The notes under the pieces were generated by a model. It worked only from the letters and a program-made list of their open reading frames with translations. It was not told the DNA's origin and did not search any database. The translations under genes were made by a program, and so were the position numbers. Source: XN24 sp047921455 (GTDB lineage: Bacteria > Pseudomonadota > Gammaproteobacteria > Steroidobacterales > XN24). Taken from it: a DNA stretch of 64,000 nt. The DNA lies in assembly GCA_047921455.1 (NCBI GenBank), contig JBLRWC010000002.1:1-64000 (forward strand), read 5' to 3'. This document shows positions 34,759 to 43,686 of this stretch, one piece after another (position 1 is the first letter of the stretch; each line of letters starts with the position of its first letter).

Positions 34759-35799
34759 TCAGGCGGCTTCGAACCTTAATTCGCGCAGGCGCTCCGCGAC
34801 CAGTCGGCGGACATCCTCGAGTGAAGAGGGATCAGCCAGTTCGCACGTCGGATGACGGCGCAGCAGTGGCCAGCGTTCACCCTCGAGGACGCGCTCAAGA
34901 TAGAACAGGTTCCGCTCGATCGACACCATGTAGGGATTGCGGCCGTCGAATACGGCATCCAGGTAACGATAGGCGCCGCCAAACGAGCGCTCAAGACGCG
35001 GTTCGCACACCTGGCGGAAAAAAGCGGGGGTCTGGCGCAGCAGGTCGAGGCCGGAGCGGTAGCGCGTGACGACGCGCCCCGACGGTTCCCGCCACGCCGC
35101 AATGCCGCCGAGGACGAACTCCGGGTAGAGCCGGTCGCGGCATTTCTCGAGGTAGCAACGGTCGGACATCTGCGCAAGCAAATCCGCGGTGCCCATCAAG
35201 TGCCCGAGCTTGCGGTCCTTGTCCGACACGACCTGGATCTGGTCCAGGCGCACTTCGTAGCCCGTGTAATGCACCACCTGGCGCGCGACCCCGGAGGCGG
35301 CGCCCAGGCCAATGTCATTCAGGTAGCGAGCAAGAAACTGGGCACTGCGCGTGACATGGGAACGAGTGAATTCCGCGCCGTTGTAGCGGCGCTCGTCCAG
35401 CGTATGGCGGATGTAACCCGCGTCGTGGAACAGCGAGCAAATAATGCCGAGAATCGCGCGCGGCGCCCCGAGGCGCTCGGCTGCGCTGACGGAAACCTCG
35501 TGTCCCTCGATCAAGCGCGCCAGCGCCAGGGTCATGTCCAGGGTGTGCTGGATATCGTGGTAGACGGTGTCGCAGCCAAAGTATCCCGGCATACGACCGC
35601 GAAACAGCTTGTCGAAATCCTCGAAGGCCTGGTGCAGGATGCGCAGCGGCAAACCCGGATAAAGCCGCGTGAAGCTTCTGTCCACGACCTCCCAGACAGG
35701 CTTCCAGTCGGTCACGAGCACCGTATTAGTGATGTCGTGATCGCTGCGCCGATCCCGGAGCATCAGTACGCGGCCCTTGCTTGCAACAGCTTCCATCAT
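34759..35799 (-). CDS. HD-domain (PDEase-like) phosphohydrolase
   Basis: A 346-aa protein with an HD-type metal-dependent phosphohydrolase domain resembling class I cyclic-nucleotide phosphodiesterases. YHDIQHTLD near residue 82 and SLFHDAGY near 122 supply metal ligands; VVHYTGYEV and MGTADLLAQMSDR near 210 complete the fold. It could hydrolyse a nucleotide or cyclic nucleotide. There is no signal peptide and no recognisable sensor domain. It stands alone, convergent with the TRIC gene. Confidence 0.75.
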   Translation of the reverse strand: MMEAVASKGRVLMLRDRRSDHDITNTVLVTDWKPVWEVVDRSFTRLYPGLPLRILHQAFEDFDKLFRGRMPGYFGCDTVYHDIQHTLDMTLALARLIEGHEVSVSAAERLGAPRAILGIICSLFHDAGYIRHTLDERRYNGAEFTRSHVTRSAQFLARYLNDIGLGAASGVARQVVHYTGYEVRLDQIQVVSDKDRKLGHLMGTADLLAQMSDRCYLEKCRDRLYPEFVLGGIAAWREPSGRVVTRYRSGLDLLRQTPAFFRQVCEPRLERSFGGAYRYLDAVFDGRNPYMVSIERNLFYLERVLEGERWPLLRRHPTCELADPSSLEDVRRLVAERLRELRFEAA

Positions 35800-35869
35800 C
35801 TCAGTCTAGGGGAGCGACGGAGGGACCGCTACGATCCACTGCGGGTTCTGTGACCACGGTCACGAGAAT

Positions 35870-36643
35870 TCAGCCCGCCAAATCGAATTCCGCGAGCACC
35901 GGCGCATGATCGGACGGTCGTTCGTTGCGACGGGGCTCGACATCCACCCAGGAACCGCGGCAGGACCCGGTCAGCGGTCGGGTAGCCAGCACAAGATCGA
36001 TACGCAGCCCGTGATTCCGCCGGAAGCCCGCAGCCCGGTAGTCCCACCAGCTGTAGATGGCCTCGGGCTGTTCGAACAAGCGAAAGGTATCTGCGAAACC
36101 CAGCGCCATGATCTGCTCCAGCGCCGCCCGTTCCGGCTCGCTGCAGAGCACCTTGCCAGCCCAGGCCGCGGGGTCATGCACATCCCGGTCATCGGGCGCG
36201 ATGTTGAAGTCGCCCATGACGATGATGCGCTCGTGCCGGGCAAGCTCGGCCTCGAGTACTGCTCGCAGCGCCTCGAGCCAGCCCAGCTTGTACTCGTACT
36301 TGTCGCTGCCCACCGCCTGGCCATTCGGCACATACAGGTTGAAAACCCGCACGCCGTCGATCGTTGCGCCCAGCACGCGGCGCTGTGGATCATCCAGGCC
36401 ATGCAGCCCGGTGACGATATCCGCCTGCGGCGCGCGCGACAGCAGCGCCACGCCATTGTAGGTCGGCTGGCCGCTGAAGCTGACCTCGTAGCCCGCCGCG
36501 CGGATCGCTTCGATCGGAAACACCGCGTCCACCAGCTTGGTTTCCTGCAGGCCGAGGACATCGGGCGAATTCGCCGCCAGCCAGTCGAGTACCTGCGGCA
36601 GCCGCACCTTGAGAGAATTGACGTTCCAGCTTGCGACACGCAT
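35870..36643 (-). CDS. xthA: Exodeoxyribonuclease III
   Basis: A 257-aa Mg-dependent AP endonuclease and 3'-exonuclease for base-excision repair. It opens RVASWNVNSLKVRLPQVL, then shows LQETKL (metal-binding Glu), NLYVPNG, VMGDFNIAP (catalytic Asp/Asn) and the terminal RIDLVLAT and SDHAPVLAEF (catalytic His). All expected catalytic residues are present and the length is typical. It lies 4 bp after prlC on the same strand, so it is probably cotranscribed. Confidence 0.95.
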   Translation of the reverse strand: MRVASWNVNSLKVRLPQVLDWLAANSPDVLGLQETKLVDAVFPIEAIRAAGYEVSFSGQPTYNGVALLSRAPQADIVTGLHGLDDPQRRVLGATIDGVRVFNLYVPNGQAVGSDKYEYKLGWLEALRAVLEAELARHERIIVMGDFNIAPDDRDVHDPAAWAGKVLCSEPERAALEQIMALGFADTFRLFEQPEAIYSWWDYRAAGFRRNHGLRIDLVLATRPLTGSCRGSWVDVEPRRNERPSDHAPVLAEFDLAG

Positions 36644-36647
36644 GACT

Positions 36648-38684
36648 TCAGGCCGCCGAGGCGGTGTCCTCGCTGATGCCGGCGAGCCGCAGCAACGCGC
36701 CCGGCTCCGGTGGCCGGCCGCGGAAAGCGATGAAGGCGTCCAGCGGATCCATGCTACCGCCGACTTCGAGGATGCATTCCCGGAAACGGCGCCCGGCGGC
36801 CGGGTCCATCACGCCGTTCTCTTCGAACAGGCTGAAGGCGTCCGCCGACAGGACCTCGGCCCACTTGTAGCTGTAATAACCAGCCGCGTAGCCGCCGCCG
36901 AAGATATGCGAGAACCCGTGCGCGAAGCGGTTGAATTCGGGATAGGCGACGACGGCGATTTCCTGCCGCACCGCATCGAGCTCGGCGACCACGCCCGCCG
37001 CATCGGTGGGCTCGCGGCCGTGCAGGCGTATATCGAACAAGGCGAACTCGACCTGGCGCAGCATCTGCATCGCCGACTGGAAGTTGCGGCTCGCGATGAG
37101 CCGCTCCAGCATGGCGCGCGGCAGCGGCTCGCCAGTCCGGTAGTGCCGCGAGAGTTGCTCGATGACTGTCGGGTGCCAGGCGAAATTCTCGAGAAACTGG
37201 CTCGGCAGCTCCACGGCATCCCAGGCGACCCCGTTGATACCGGCGGCGCTCGGCCAGTCTACCCGCGTCAGCAGGTGGTGCAGGCAGTGGCCGAATTCGT
37301 GGAACAACGTAACCACGTCATCATGGGTGAGCAGCCCCGGTCGATCGCCGACCGGCGGCATGAAGTTGCACACCAGGAACGCAACCGGCGACGCATGGAC
37401 CGAGCCCAGCCGGGCGCGGCCCACGCACTCGTCCATCCAGGCCCCGCCGCGTTTTTGCTCGCGCGCGTAGAGATCGGTGTAGAGCTGGCCCAGCAGGCTG
37501 CCGTCGGCGTCTTCGATGCGGAAGAATTCGACGTCGGGATGCCAGGTGTCTACCTCGCCACCTGGCACGATGCGGATGCCGAACAGTTGCGCGGCCGTGT
37601 CAAACAGTCCGTCCATGACGCGATCCGCCGGGAAATAGGGGCGGAGTTCCTCGTCGGACACCTCGTAAGCGTGTTCGCGGAGTCGTTCCGACCAGAAAGC
37701 GATGTCCCAGGCAGCCAGTGACTGGCCGGCAAACTCCCGGACCGCCGCCAGTTCCGCCTCGGCGGCGGGTCGGCTGCGTCGCGCCAGATCCTCCAGGAAG
37801 CCCCTGACTTCGTCCACCGAGGACGCCATCTTGGTGGCGAGCGAGAGCTCGCCATAGTTGGCAAAGCCGAGCAGCGCCGCGGCCTCGTGCCGGAGCCGAA
37901 GGATTGATTCCATGACCGGGCCATTGTCGAAGCGACCGGCCGTCGGGCCGCATTCGGAGGCCCGCGTCACCCACGCGGAGTACATTTCGCGCCGCAATTC
38001 CCGGTCGGTGGCGTGGCACATGACTGCGTGATAGCAAGGGAAATCGAGCGTGAGCGCCCAGCCGTCCAGCCCGCGGCTGCGCGCGGCCTGTTGCGCCCGT
38101 TCCCGGGCTCCCTCGGGAAGACCGGCGAGCCGGGACTCGTCCTGTATTTCCAGGCGCCAGGCCTGCGTTGCATCGAGCAGGTTTTCCTCGAACTTCGCGC
38201 CGAGCATCGAGAGTTCCTGCATGATTTCGCGGTAGCGCGCGCGTGGCCCCGGCGGCAGCGCGACGCCGGCGAGCCGGAAATCCCTAAGCGAATCCTCGAG
38301 AATCCGCCGCTGGCCGGCATCGAGGCGATCGCCTTCCTCGGCCAGCACGGCCTGAAAGGCGTGGAACAGGCCTTCGTGCTGGCCCATCTCGCTGCTGAAG
38401 TCGGATAACAGCGGCAGGCAGGCGTTATAGGCCTGGCGCAGCGCCTCGGTGTTATGCACGGCGTTCAGGTGTCCGATTGGCGCCCAGGTGCGCGCCAGGC
38501 GGTGCTCGACCTCCTCGAGTGGCACGACCAGGTTGTCCCAGCGGGGCGGCTGTGCGGCGGCGACGATATTTTCGACTTGCGCCCGGCTTTCCTCGATGAT
38601 GGCCCGGATCGCCGGCTCGGCGTGGCTGGGCTTGATGCGCGAAAAAGCCGGCAGATCGGCGGCGTCGAGTAGCGGATTGTGCAT
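36648..38684 (-). CDS. prlC: Oligopeptidase A (M3 family)
   Basis: A 678-aa cytoplasmic zinc metallopeptidase that degrades signal peptides and other oligopeptides. The zinc motif LFHEFGHCLHHLL lies near residue 462, with the third ligand Glu further on in ELPSQFLENF near 488. Length and overall sequence match PrlC. GGAGAACCC precedes ATG 38684. Confidence 0.95.
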   Translation of the reverse strand: MHNPLLDAADLPAFSRIKPSHAEPAIRAIIEESRAQVENIVAAAQPPRWDNLVVPLEEVEHRLARTWAPIGHLNAVHNTEALRQAYNACLPLLSDFSSEMGQHEGLFHAFQAVLAEEGDRLDAGQRRILEDSLRDFRLAGVALPPGPRARYREIMQELSMLGAKFEENLLDATQAWRLEIQDESRLAGLPEGARERAQQAARSRGLDGWALTLDFPCYHAVMCHATDRELRREMYSAWVTRASECGPTAGRFDNGPVMESILRLRHEAAALLGFANYGELSLATKMASSVDEVRGFLEDLARRSRPAAEAELAAVREFAGQSLAAWDIAFWSERLREHAYEVSDEELRPYFPADRVMDGLFDTAAQLFGIRIVPGGEVDTWHPDVEFFRIEDADGSLLGQLYTDLYAREQKRGGAWMDECVGRARLGSVHASPVAFLVCNFMPPVGDRPGLLTHDDVVTLFHEFGHCLHHLLTRVDWPSAAGINGVAWDAVELPSQFLENFAWHPTVIEQLSRHYRTGEPLPRAMLERLIASRNFQSAMQMLRQVEFALFDIRLHGREPTDAAGVVAELDAVRQEIAVVAYPEFNRFAHGFSHIFGGGYAAGYYSYKWAEVLSADAFSLFEENGVMDPAAGRRFRECILEVGGSMDPLDAFIAFRGRPPEPGALLRLAGISEDTASAA

Positions 38685-38801
38685 GGGTTCTCCGGGGCGC
38701 CGTGGCGGCGCCGGATGGTAACACGCGCCGGGGCCAGGCCGCTGCGCGCGCTGGTTGCTGTCGAGACGTTAGAATCGGGTTCGTGCAAAGGAGAATGATA
38801 G

Positions 38802-40166
38802 ATGTCTGACAGTCGGCAGTTCGACTTGTTCGTAATCGGCGGTGGCAGCGGCGGCCTGGCGGCCGCGCAGCGCGCGGCGCAGTACGGCGCGCGCGTCGCG
38901 GTCGCGGAGCAGGGTCCCCTCGGCGGAACCTGTGTCAACGTCGGTTGCGTACCCAAGAAGCTCATGTGGAACGCGGCGGGCATTGCGCACGCCATTGCCG
39001 ACGCGTCGGGCTACGGCTTCAGCGTGGTGTCCGGCGAACATGACTGGGCCGGCCTGAAAGCCCGTCGCGACGCCTACATCGCGCGGCTCAACGGGATCTA
39101 CGAGAGCAATCTCGACAAGCGCGCAGTCACCTTGCTGCGCGGCCGGGCAGCCTTTAAAGCGGATGGCGGTATCCAGGTCGGCGACCAGGCCTGCCGCGCC
39201 AGGCACGTGATCATCGCCACCGGCGGCCAGCCCGACATCCCTGACATCGAAGGCGCCGAACTCGGCATCACCTCGGACGGGTTCTTCGCACTCGAGACGC
39301 GGCCCGAGCGGGTGCTGATCATCGGCAGTGGATATATCGCTGTCGAACTCGGCGGCATGTTCGCCGCGCTGGGCTCCGAGGTCACCATTGCGGTGCGACG
39401 CGACGGCGTGCTGCGTGATTTCGACCCGCTGCTGCGCGAAACGCTCATGGACCAGATGCGGCGCGACGGTATACGCATCGAGACCGGCGCGGTGCCGGCG
39501 GCGCTGTGCCGCACCGACGCCGACCTCGAATTACTGACTGTCGACGGCCGCAGGCTCGGGCCCTTCGACACCGTGCTCTGGGCGATCGGCCGCAAGCCGA
39601 ACATCGAGGGCCTGGGGCTCGAACACGTCGGTGTGCGCACCGACGAGCATGGGTTTGTGCCCGTGAACGAATGGCAGGATACGAACGTCGACGGTATACA
39701 TGCCATCGGCGACGTGACCGGCCGAGCGGCGCTCACGCCGGTGGCGATCGCGGCGGGGCGGCGGCTCGCCGACCGCCTGTTCGGCGACATGCCGGAGCGG
39801 CGCCTGGATTACGACTGCATCCCGACGGTGGTTTTCAGCCACCCGCCGATCGGCACCGTCGGCTTGTCGGAGCCCGCGGCCCATGCCCGTTACGGCGAGT
39901 CGGTGCGCGTCTACGAGGGCAGTTTCACGCCCATGTATTACGCCATGACGGCGCGTAAAGTGCCGGCTGCCGTCAAGCTCGTTACCGTCGGCGAGAACGA
40001 ACGCATCGTCGGCTGCCACGTGATCGGTCACGGCGCCGACGAAATGCTGCAGGGTTTCGCCGTCGCGGTGCGCATGGGCGCCTGTAAGCGGGACTTCGAC
40101 GATACCGTCGCGATCCACCCGACCACCGCCGAGGAGCTTGTGACGCTGCGCGGCCCAGGACAATGA
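38802..40166 (+). CDS. gor: Glutathione-disulfide reductase
   Basis: A 454-aa FAD flavoenzyme that regenerates glutathione with NADPH. FAD-binding VIGGGSGGLAAA near residue 11 is followed by the redox pair in GGTCVNVGCVPKKLMW near 42-51. The NADPH site is IIGSGYIAVELGG near 170, and the catalytic HxxxxE is in IHPTTAEELVTLR at the end. All expected parts are present. AAAGGAG precedes the ATG, and the last codons overlap the next gene (ATGA). Confidence 0.95.
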   Translation: MSDSRQFDLFVIGGGSGGLAAAQRAAQYGARVAVAEQGPLGGTCVNVGCVPKKLMWNAAGIAHAIADASGYGFSVVSGEHDWAGLKARRDAYIARLNGIYESNLDKRAVTLLRGRAAFKADGGIQVGDQACRARHVIIATGGQPDIPDIEGAELGITSDGFFALETRPERVLIIGSGYIAVELGGMFAALGSEVTIAVRRDGVLRDFDPLLRETLMDQMRRDGIRIETGAVPAALCRTDADLELLTVDGRRLGPFDTVLWAIGRKPNIEGLGLEHVGVRTDEHGFVPVNEWQDTNVDGIHAIGDVTGRAALTPVAIAAGRRLADRLFGDMPERRLDYDCIPTVVFSHPPIGTVGLSEPAAHARYGESVRVYEGSFTPMYYAMTARKVPAAVKLVTVGENERIVGCHVIGHGADEMLQGFAVAVRMGACKRDFDDTVAIHPTTAEELVTLRGPGQ

Positions 40167-40693
40167 ACATTCGGCCGTTCGACGGGCAGTTTCCCGTACT
40201 CGGCCAGCGAACCTGGATCGACCCCACTGCCCTCGTCATCGGGCGCGTCGAAATGGGCGACGACGCCTCGATCTGGCCGATGGCCGTGGCGCGGGGTGAC
40301 GTCAATACCATCAGCATCGGGCCGCGCAGCAATATCCAGGACGGCAGCGTGCTGCATGTAACCCACGACGGCCCTTATTCGCCTGGCGGCATGCCGCTGG
40401 TGATCGGCGCTGATGTCACCATCGGGCACAAGGTCATGCTGCACGCTTGCACGATCGGTGACCGCTGCCTGCTGGGGATGAGCTCCACGTTGCTCGACGG
40501 CGTGATTGTCGAGGACGAGGTGTTCCTTGGCGCCGGCAGCCTGGTCGCGCCCGGCAAGCGGTTGGCGGCGCGCAGTCTTTACAGGGGCAGCCCGGCGCAG
40601 CGCGTGCGGTCATTGTCCGACGAGGAGCTCGCCATGTTGCGTTACTCTGCGGCGCATTATGTGCGGCTAAAGGACCGTTACCTGGCCGACTAG
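40163..40693 (+). CDS. Gamma-class carbonic anhydrase family protein (YrdA-like)
   Basis: A 176-aa left-handed beta-helix protein. Hexapeptide repeats run from about residue 30 to 140. Metal-binding histidines are in VLHVTHDGP and VTIGHKVMLHACTIGD. Family members bind Zn or Fe, and some hydrate CO2; activity in bacterial YrdA-like members is often low or unproven. Its ATG overlaps the gor stop. Confidence 0.9.
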   Translation: MNIRPFDGQFPVLGQRTWIDPTALVIGRVEMGDDASIWPMAVARGDVNTISIGPRSNIQDGSVLHVTHDGPYSPGGMPLVIGADVTIGHKVMLHACTIGDRCLLGMSSTLLDGVIVEDEVFLGAGSLVAPGKRLAARSLYRGSPAQRVRSLSDEELAMLRYSAAHYVRLKDRYLAD

Positions 40694-40745
40694 CGGCAGC
40701 AGGCCACCGCCGCGCACCGCGGGTCGCAGCCGGCCTCCCCGGCAG

Positions 40746-41585
40746 TCATGATGCTGTGCCGCCGATAATCTGGCGCCGCAGTTCCTCCAGGACCGACGTT
40801 GTCGGCGGCCGCAAGCCGCGCCACAGCTCGAAGGATTCCGCGGCCTGCTCTACCAGCATGCCGATGCCGTCGCTGGCACCGGCGGCGCCATGCGCTGTCG
40901 CCCAGCGCATGAATGCCGTTGGCTGTGTGCCGTACGCCATGTCGTAGCAATAGGTGGCGGGGCCGACGGCGGCCGCGGACAGCGCGGGGACTTCGCCCGC
41001 CAGGCTTGCCGATGTTGCATTGATGATCACGTCGAACGGTGCGTGCGGGGCGTCGAGTGCCACCCCTGAGACCGGCCCGTCGGCCGCAAACTCGGCCGCC
41101 AGCGCCGCTGCTCTGCCGGCGTGGCGGTTGGCGATCAGGAGCGCTTGTGGCGCGGCGTCGAGCAATGCCGGCAACGCGCCACGTGCCGCGCCGCCGGCGC
41201 CGAGCAGCAGGACGCGCCGGGCGCCGATCGTGATGCCGAGATTTTCCTGCAGGTCCCGCAGCAGCCCAGCGCCATCCGTGTTGTCGCCAAGCAGGCCGGC
41301 GCGTTGCAAGGCCAGCGTATTCACCGCCCCGGCGCGTTGGGCCCGCGGCGTCAAGATACCGGCAGCCGCGAAGGCGGCCAGCTTGTGGGGCAGGGTGATA
41401 TTCAAGCCCTTGCCGCCTTCGTCGAGGAACTCCGCCAGCGCCGCGTCAAATTCTCCCGGCGGCACGTCGCGCGCTTCGTAGCTCAGCAGCTGGCCGGTCA
41501 ATTCAGCGAAGCGGGCATGCAGCCAGGGCGAGCGACTATGCGCGACCGGGTGGCCGAAGACGGCATATTTGTGAGGCGCAGCCAA
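40746..41585 (-). CDS. aroE: Shikimate dehydrogenase
   Basis: A 279-aa NADP enzyme that reduces 3-dehydroshikimate in aromatic amino-acid synthesis. The catalytic Lys is in LNITLPHKLAAF near residue 66, the catalytic Asp in GDNTDGAG near 102, and the nucleotide loop is LLLGAGGAARGALP near 127. The start is TTG at 41585, only 4 nt after the hemB stop, so translation is coupled. The end is YDMAYGTQPTAF then GIGMLVEQAAESFELW, as expected. Confidence 0.93.
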   Translation of the reverse strand: MAAPHKYAVFGHPVAHSRSPWLHARFAELTGQLLSYEARDVPPGEFDAALAEFLDEGGKGLNITLPHKLAAFAAAGILTPRAQRAGAVNTLALQRAGLLGDNTDGAGLLRDLQENLGITIGARRVLLLGAGGAARGALPALLDAAPQALLIANRHAGRAAALAAEFAADGPVSGVALDAPHAPFDVIINATSASLAGEVPALSAAAVGPATYCYDMAYGTQPTAFMRWATAHGAAGASDGIGMLVEQAAESFELWRGLRPPTTSVLEELRRQIIGGTAS

Positions 41586-41589
41586 GGCT

Positions 41590-42600
41590 TCAGGGATGTT
41601 TCAGCCAACGGGCCACGAGCGGCGCAAAATAGGTGAGGATCCCGTCCGCACCGGCGCGTTTCATGGACAGCAGCGACTCGAGCACGACGGCTTTCTCGTC
41701 CAGCCAGCCGTTGGCGGCCGCGGCTTTCAGCATGGCGTATTCACCGCTCACCTGGTAGACGAAGGTAGGCACACCCAGCTCGCTCTTCACGCGCCGCACG
41801 ATGTCGAGATAAGGCATGCCGGGCTTGACCATGAAAGCGTCCGCACCCTCGGCGATGTCGAGTGCGACTTCGCGGATCGCTTCGTCGCTGTTGCCGGGGT
41901 CCATCTGGTAACCGTACTTGTTGCCGCCGCCAAGATTGGCCGCGGAACCGACGGCATCGCGGAACGGACCGTAGAAACTCGAGGCATACTTGGCTGCGTA
42001 GGCGAGAATCGCGGTGTTGACGTGGCCCCCGGCCTCGAGCGCCGCGCGGATGCGGCCAACGCGGCCATCCATCATGTCGGAGGGCGCCACCATGTCGGCG
42101 CCGGCTTCGGCGTGCGACACGGCCTGGCGGACCAGGGCCTCGACGGTAATGTCATTGAGCACGTAGCCGGTGTCGTCGATGATGCCGTCCTGGCCGTGGG
42201 TAGTGAACGGATCCAGGGCGACGTCGGTGATGACGCCGAGTTGCGGTAAAGCCGCCTTGAGCGCGCGCACGGCGCGTTGCGCCAGTCCGTCCGGGTTCCA
42301 GGCCTCGCGTCCGTCCTCGCTCTTGGCGTCCGCCGCGGTGACCGGAAACAGCGCCACGGCCGGCAGCCCGAGCTCGGCCCAGGCCGCCGCTTCGCGCAAC
42401 AGCTCGTCAATGGACAACCGTTCCACGCCCGGCATGGAGGGCACGGGCTCGCGCCGCTTTTCACCATCAAGCACGAACACCGGGCAGATCAGGTCGTCCA
42501 CCGACAAGTGCGATTCGCGCACCAGGCGGCGGCTGAAATCGTGCCGCCGCAGCCGGCGCATGCGGGTGGTCGGGTAGGCGGCGGGTATGGGTGTTTTCAT
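41590..42600 (-). CDS. hemB: Porphobilinogen synthase (delta-aminolevulinate dehydratase)
   Basis: A 336-aa enzyme that condenses two aminolevulinate molecules to porphobilinogen in heme synthesis. Active-site lysines are in AAKYASSFYGPFRDA (near residue 205) and FMVKPGMPYLD (near 258); VAPSDMMDGR and YQVSGEYAM are family hallmarks. The metal-binding stretch VALDPFTTHGQDG lacks the cysteine triad of zinc-dependent forms, so it is the Mg-dependent type. I chose ATG 42600, because the 44-codon upstream extension is not conserved in type. It is coupled to aroE. Confidence 0.95.
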   Translation of the reverse strand: MKTPIPAAYPTTRMRRLRRHDFSRRLVRESHLSVDDLICPVFVLDGEKRREPVPSMPGVERLSIDELLREAAAWAELGLPAVALFPVTAADAKSEDGREAWNPDGLAQRAVRALKAALPQLGVITDVALDPFTTHGQDGIIDDTGYVLNDITVEALVRQAVSHAEAGADMVAPSDMMDGRVGRIRAALEAGGHVNTAILAYAAKYASSFYGPFRDAVGSAANLGGGNKYGYQMDPGNSDEAIREVALDIAEGADAFMVKPGMPYLDIVRRVKSELGVPTFVYQVSGEYAMLKAAAANGWLDEKAVVLESLLSMKRAGADGILTYFAPLVARWLKHP

Positions 42601-42793
42601 GGGGATATCCACAGAGATGCAATAATGCGATTGTCCCGCGATTTGCCGGCCCTTGCCAGCGGCCCCTGCCGGTCGTTGGCTGCCGCTGCCGGTCCGTGCC
42701 CCATGCGGTGCGCAATTTTTGACGGTATGCATCGCGGCGTGTGCATCCCTCGGTTAAGCTTGTGGCCGTCACCATGCAGCAGGTCAGGCGCCC

Positions 42794-43183
42794 ATGAATC
42801 CTACGATCACCGCCCTGTATGCGGGCTTGTTCGGCATCCTCTATATCGTGCTGTGCGGCCTTGTGGTCGCCAACCGGCGGCGGGCCAGGGTCGGCCTTGG
42901 CCTGGGCAGCGACACCGGCCTCGAGCGCGCCGTGCGCGTGCACGGCAATTTCGCCGAGTACGTGCCGCTGTTCCTGGTCTTGTTGCTGCTTGCGGAGCTG
43001 GGCGGCGCCGCCGCGTGGCTGCTGCATATTGTCGGCGCCGTCGTTTTCCTGGCGCGCATTGCGCATGCCTACGGCCTGAGCCAGAGCAGCGGCACGAGTT
43101 CCGGGCGCGTCATGGGTACGCTGGCGACCTGGGTTGGCATTTTCGTGCTGGCGCTGGCGAACATCTGGCTCGCCCTGGCCTGA
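42794..43183 (+). CDS. MAPEG-family membrane protein
   Basis: A 129-aa protein with four membrane helices, of the MAPEG (membrane-associated eicosanoid/glutathione metabolism) family. The motif ERAVRVHGNFAEYVPLFLVL near residue 44 is diagnostic of the bacterial YecN-like branch. The function may be glutathione-dependent detoxification, but activity is unproven. It is divergent from hemB, with 193 bp between. Confidence 0.88.
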   Translation: MNPTITALYAGLFGILYIVLCGLVVANRRRARVGLGLGSDTGLERAVRVHGNFAEYVPLFLVLLLLAELGGAAAWLLHIVGAVVFLARIAHAYGLSQSSGTSSGRVMGTLATWVGIFVLALANIWLALA

Positions 43184-43212
43184 CGCGGCAAAGCGCTCGC
43201 CCTGGGCTGGCT

Positions 43213-43242
43213 GCCGGTCGCCGGCCGCTGGCGGCGACCGGC
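43213..43242. terminator. Hairpin between convergent MAPEG and VOC genes
   Basis: GCCGGTCGCC (43213-43222) pairs perfectly with GGCGACCGGC (43233-43242) around a 10-nt loop. It lies between two converging stops, with no T-run. Confidence 0.55.
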
Positions 43243-43257
43243 GTGGCTTGGCCCGGT

Positions 43258-43686
43258 TCAGCCGACCTCGGGATCTGGGGCGAAGATCGCCCTCTCGTCG
43301 GCAAATGACTTGAATTCCAATGCATTTCCGGACGGGTCCCTGACGAACATGGTTGCCTGCTCGCCCGCCCGCCCGGCGAAGCGCACGCGCGGCTCGATCA
43401 GGAACGACACCCCGGCGGCCTTGAAGCGGGTCGCGAGCGCATCCCAGGCGTCGCGTTCCAGGATCAGGCCGAAATGCCGCACGGGCACCTTGTCGCCGTC
43501 CACCGGGTTCGCCATGGACTCGCCGCCGGCGTCCGCCAGGTGCGCCGTAACCTGGTGACCGTGGAAGTCGAAATCTATCCAGCGGCTCGATTCGCGGCCG
43601 ACGTCGCAGCCGAGCAGGCCGGCGTAGAACTCGCGCGCGGCGGCGAGGTCGTGTACCGGAAAAGCAAGGTGGAACCTGGGACGCAT
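43258..43686 (-). CDS. VOC-family (glyoxalase/dioxygenase fold) protein
   Basis: A 142-aa single VOC domain. It opens RFHLAFPVHDLAAAREFYAG with the first metal-site His. VRHFGLILERDAW provides the second, and FVRDPSGNALEFKSF supplies the Glu. It may act on a small metabolite; the substrate is unknown. The ATG overlaps the hemF stop by one base (TGATG). Confidence 0.88.
   Translation of the reverse strand: MRPRFHLAFPVHDLAAAREFYAGLLGCDVGRESSRWIDFDFHGHQVTAHLADAGGESMANPVDGDKVPVRHFGLILERDAWDALATRFKAAGVSFLIEPRVRFAGRAGEQATMFVRDPSGNALEFKSFADERAIFAPDPEVG

Noticed and set aside
36537..37721. 394-codon plus-strand frame opposite prlC
   Set aside because: Antisense shadow of a full-length M3 peptidase with an intact HExxH; no ribosome site.
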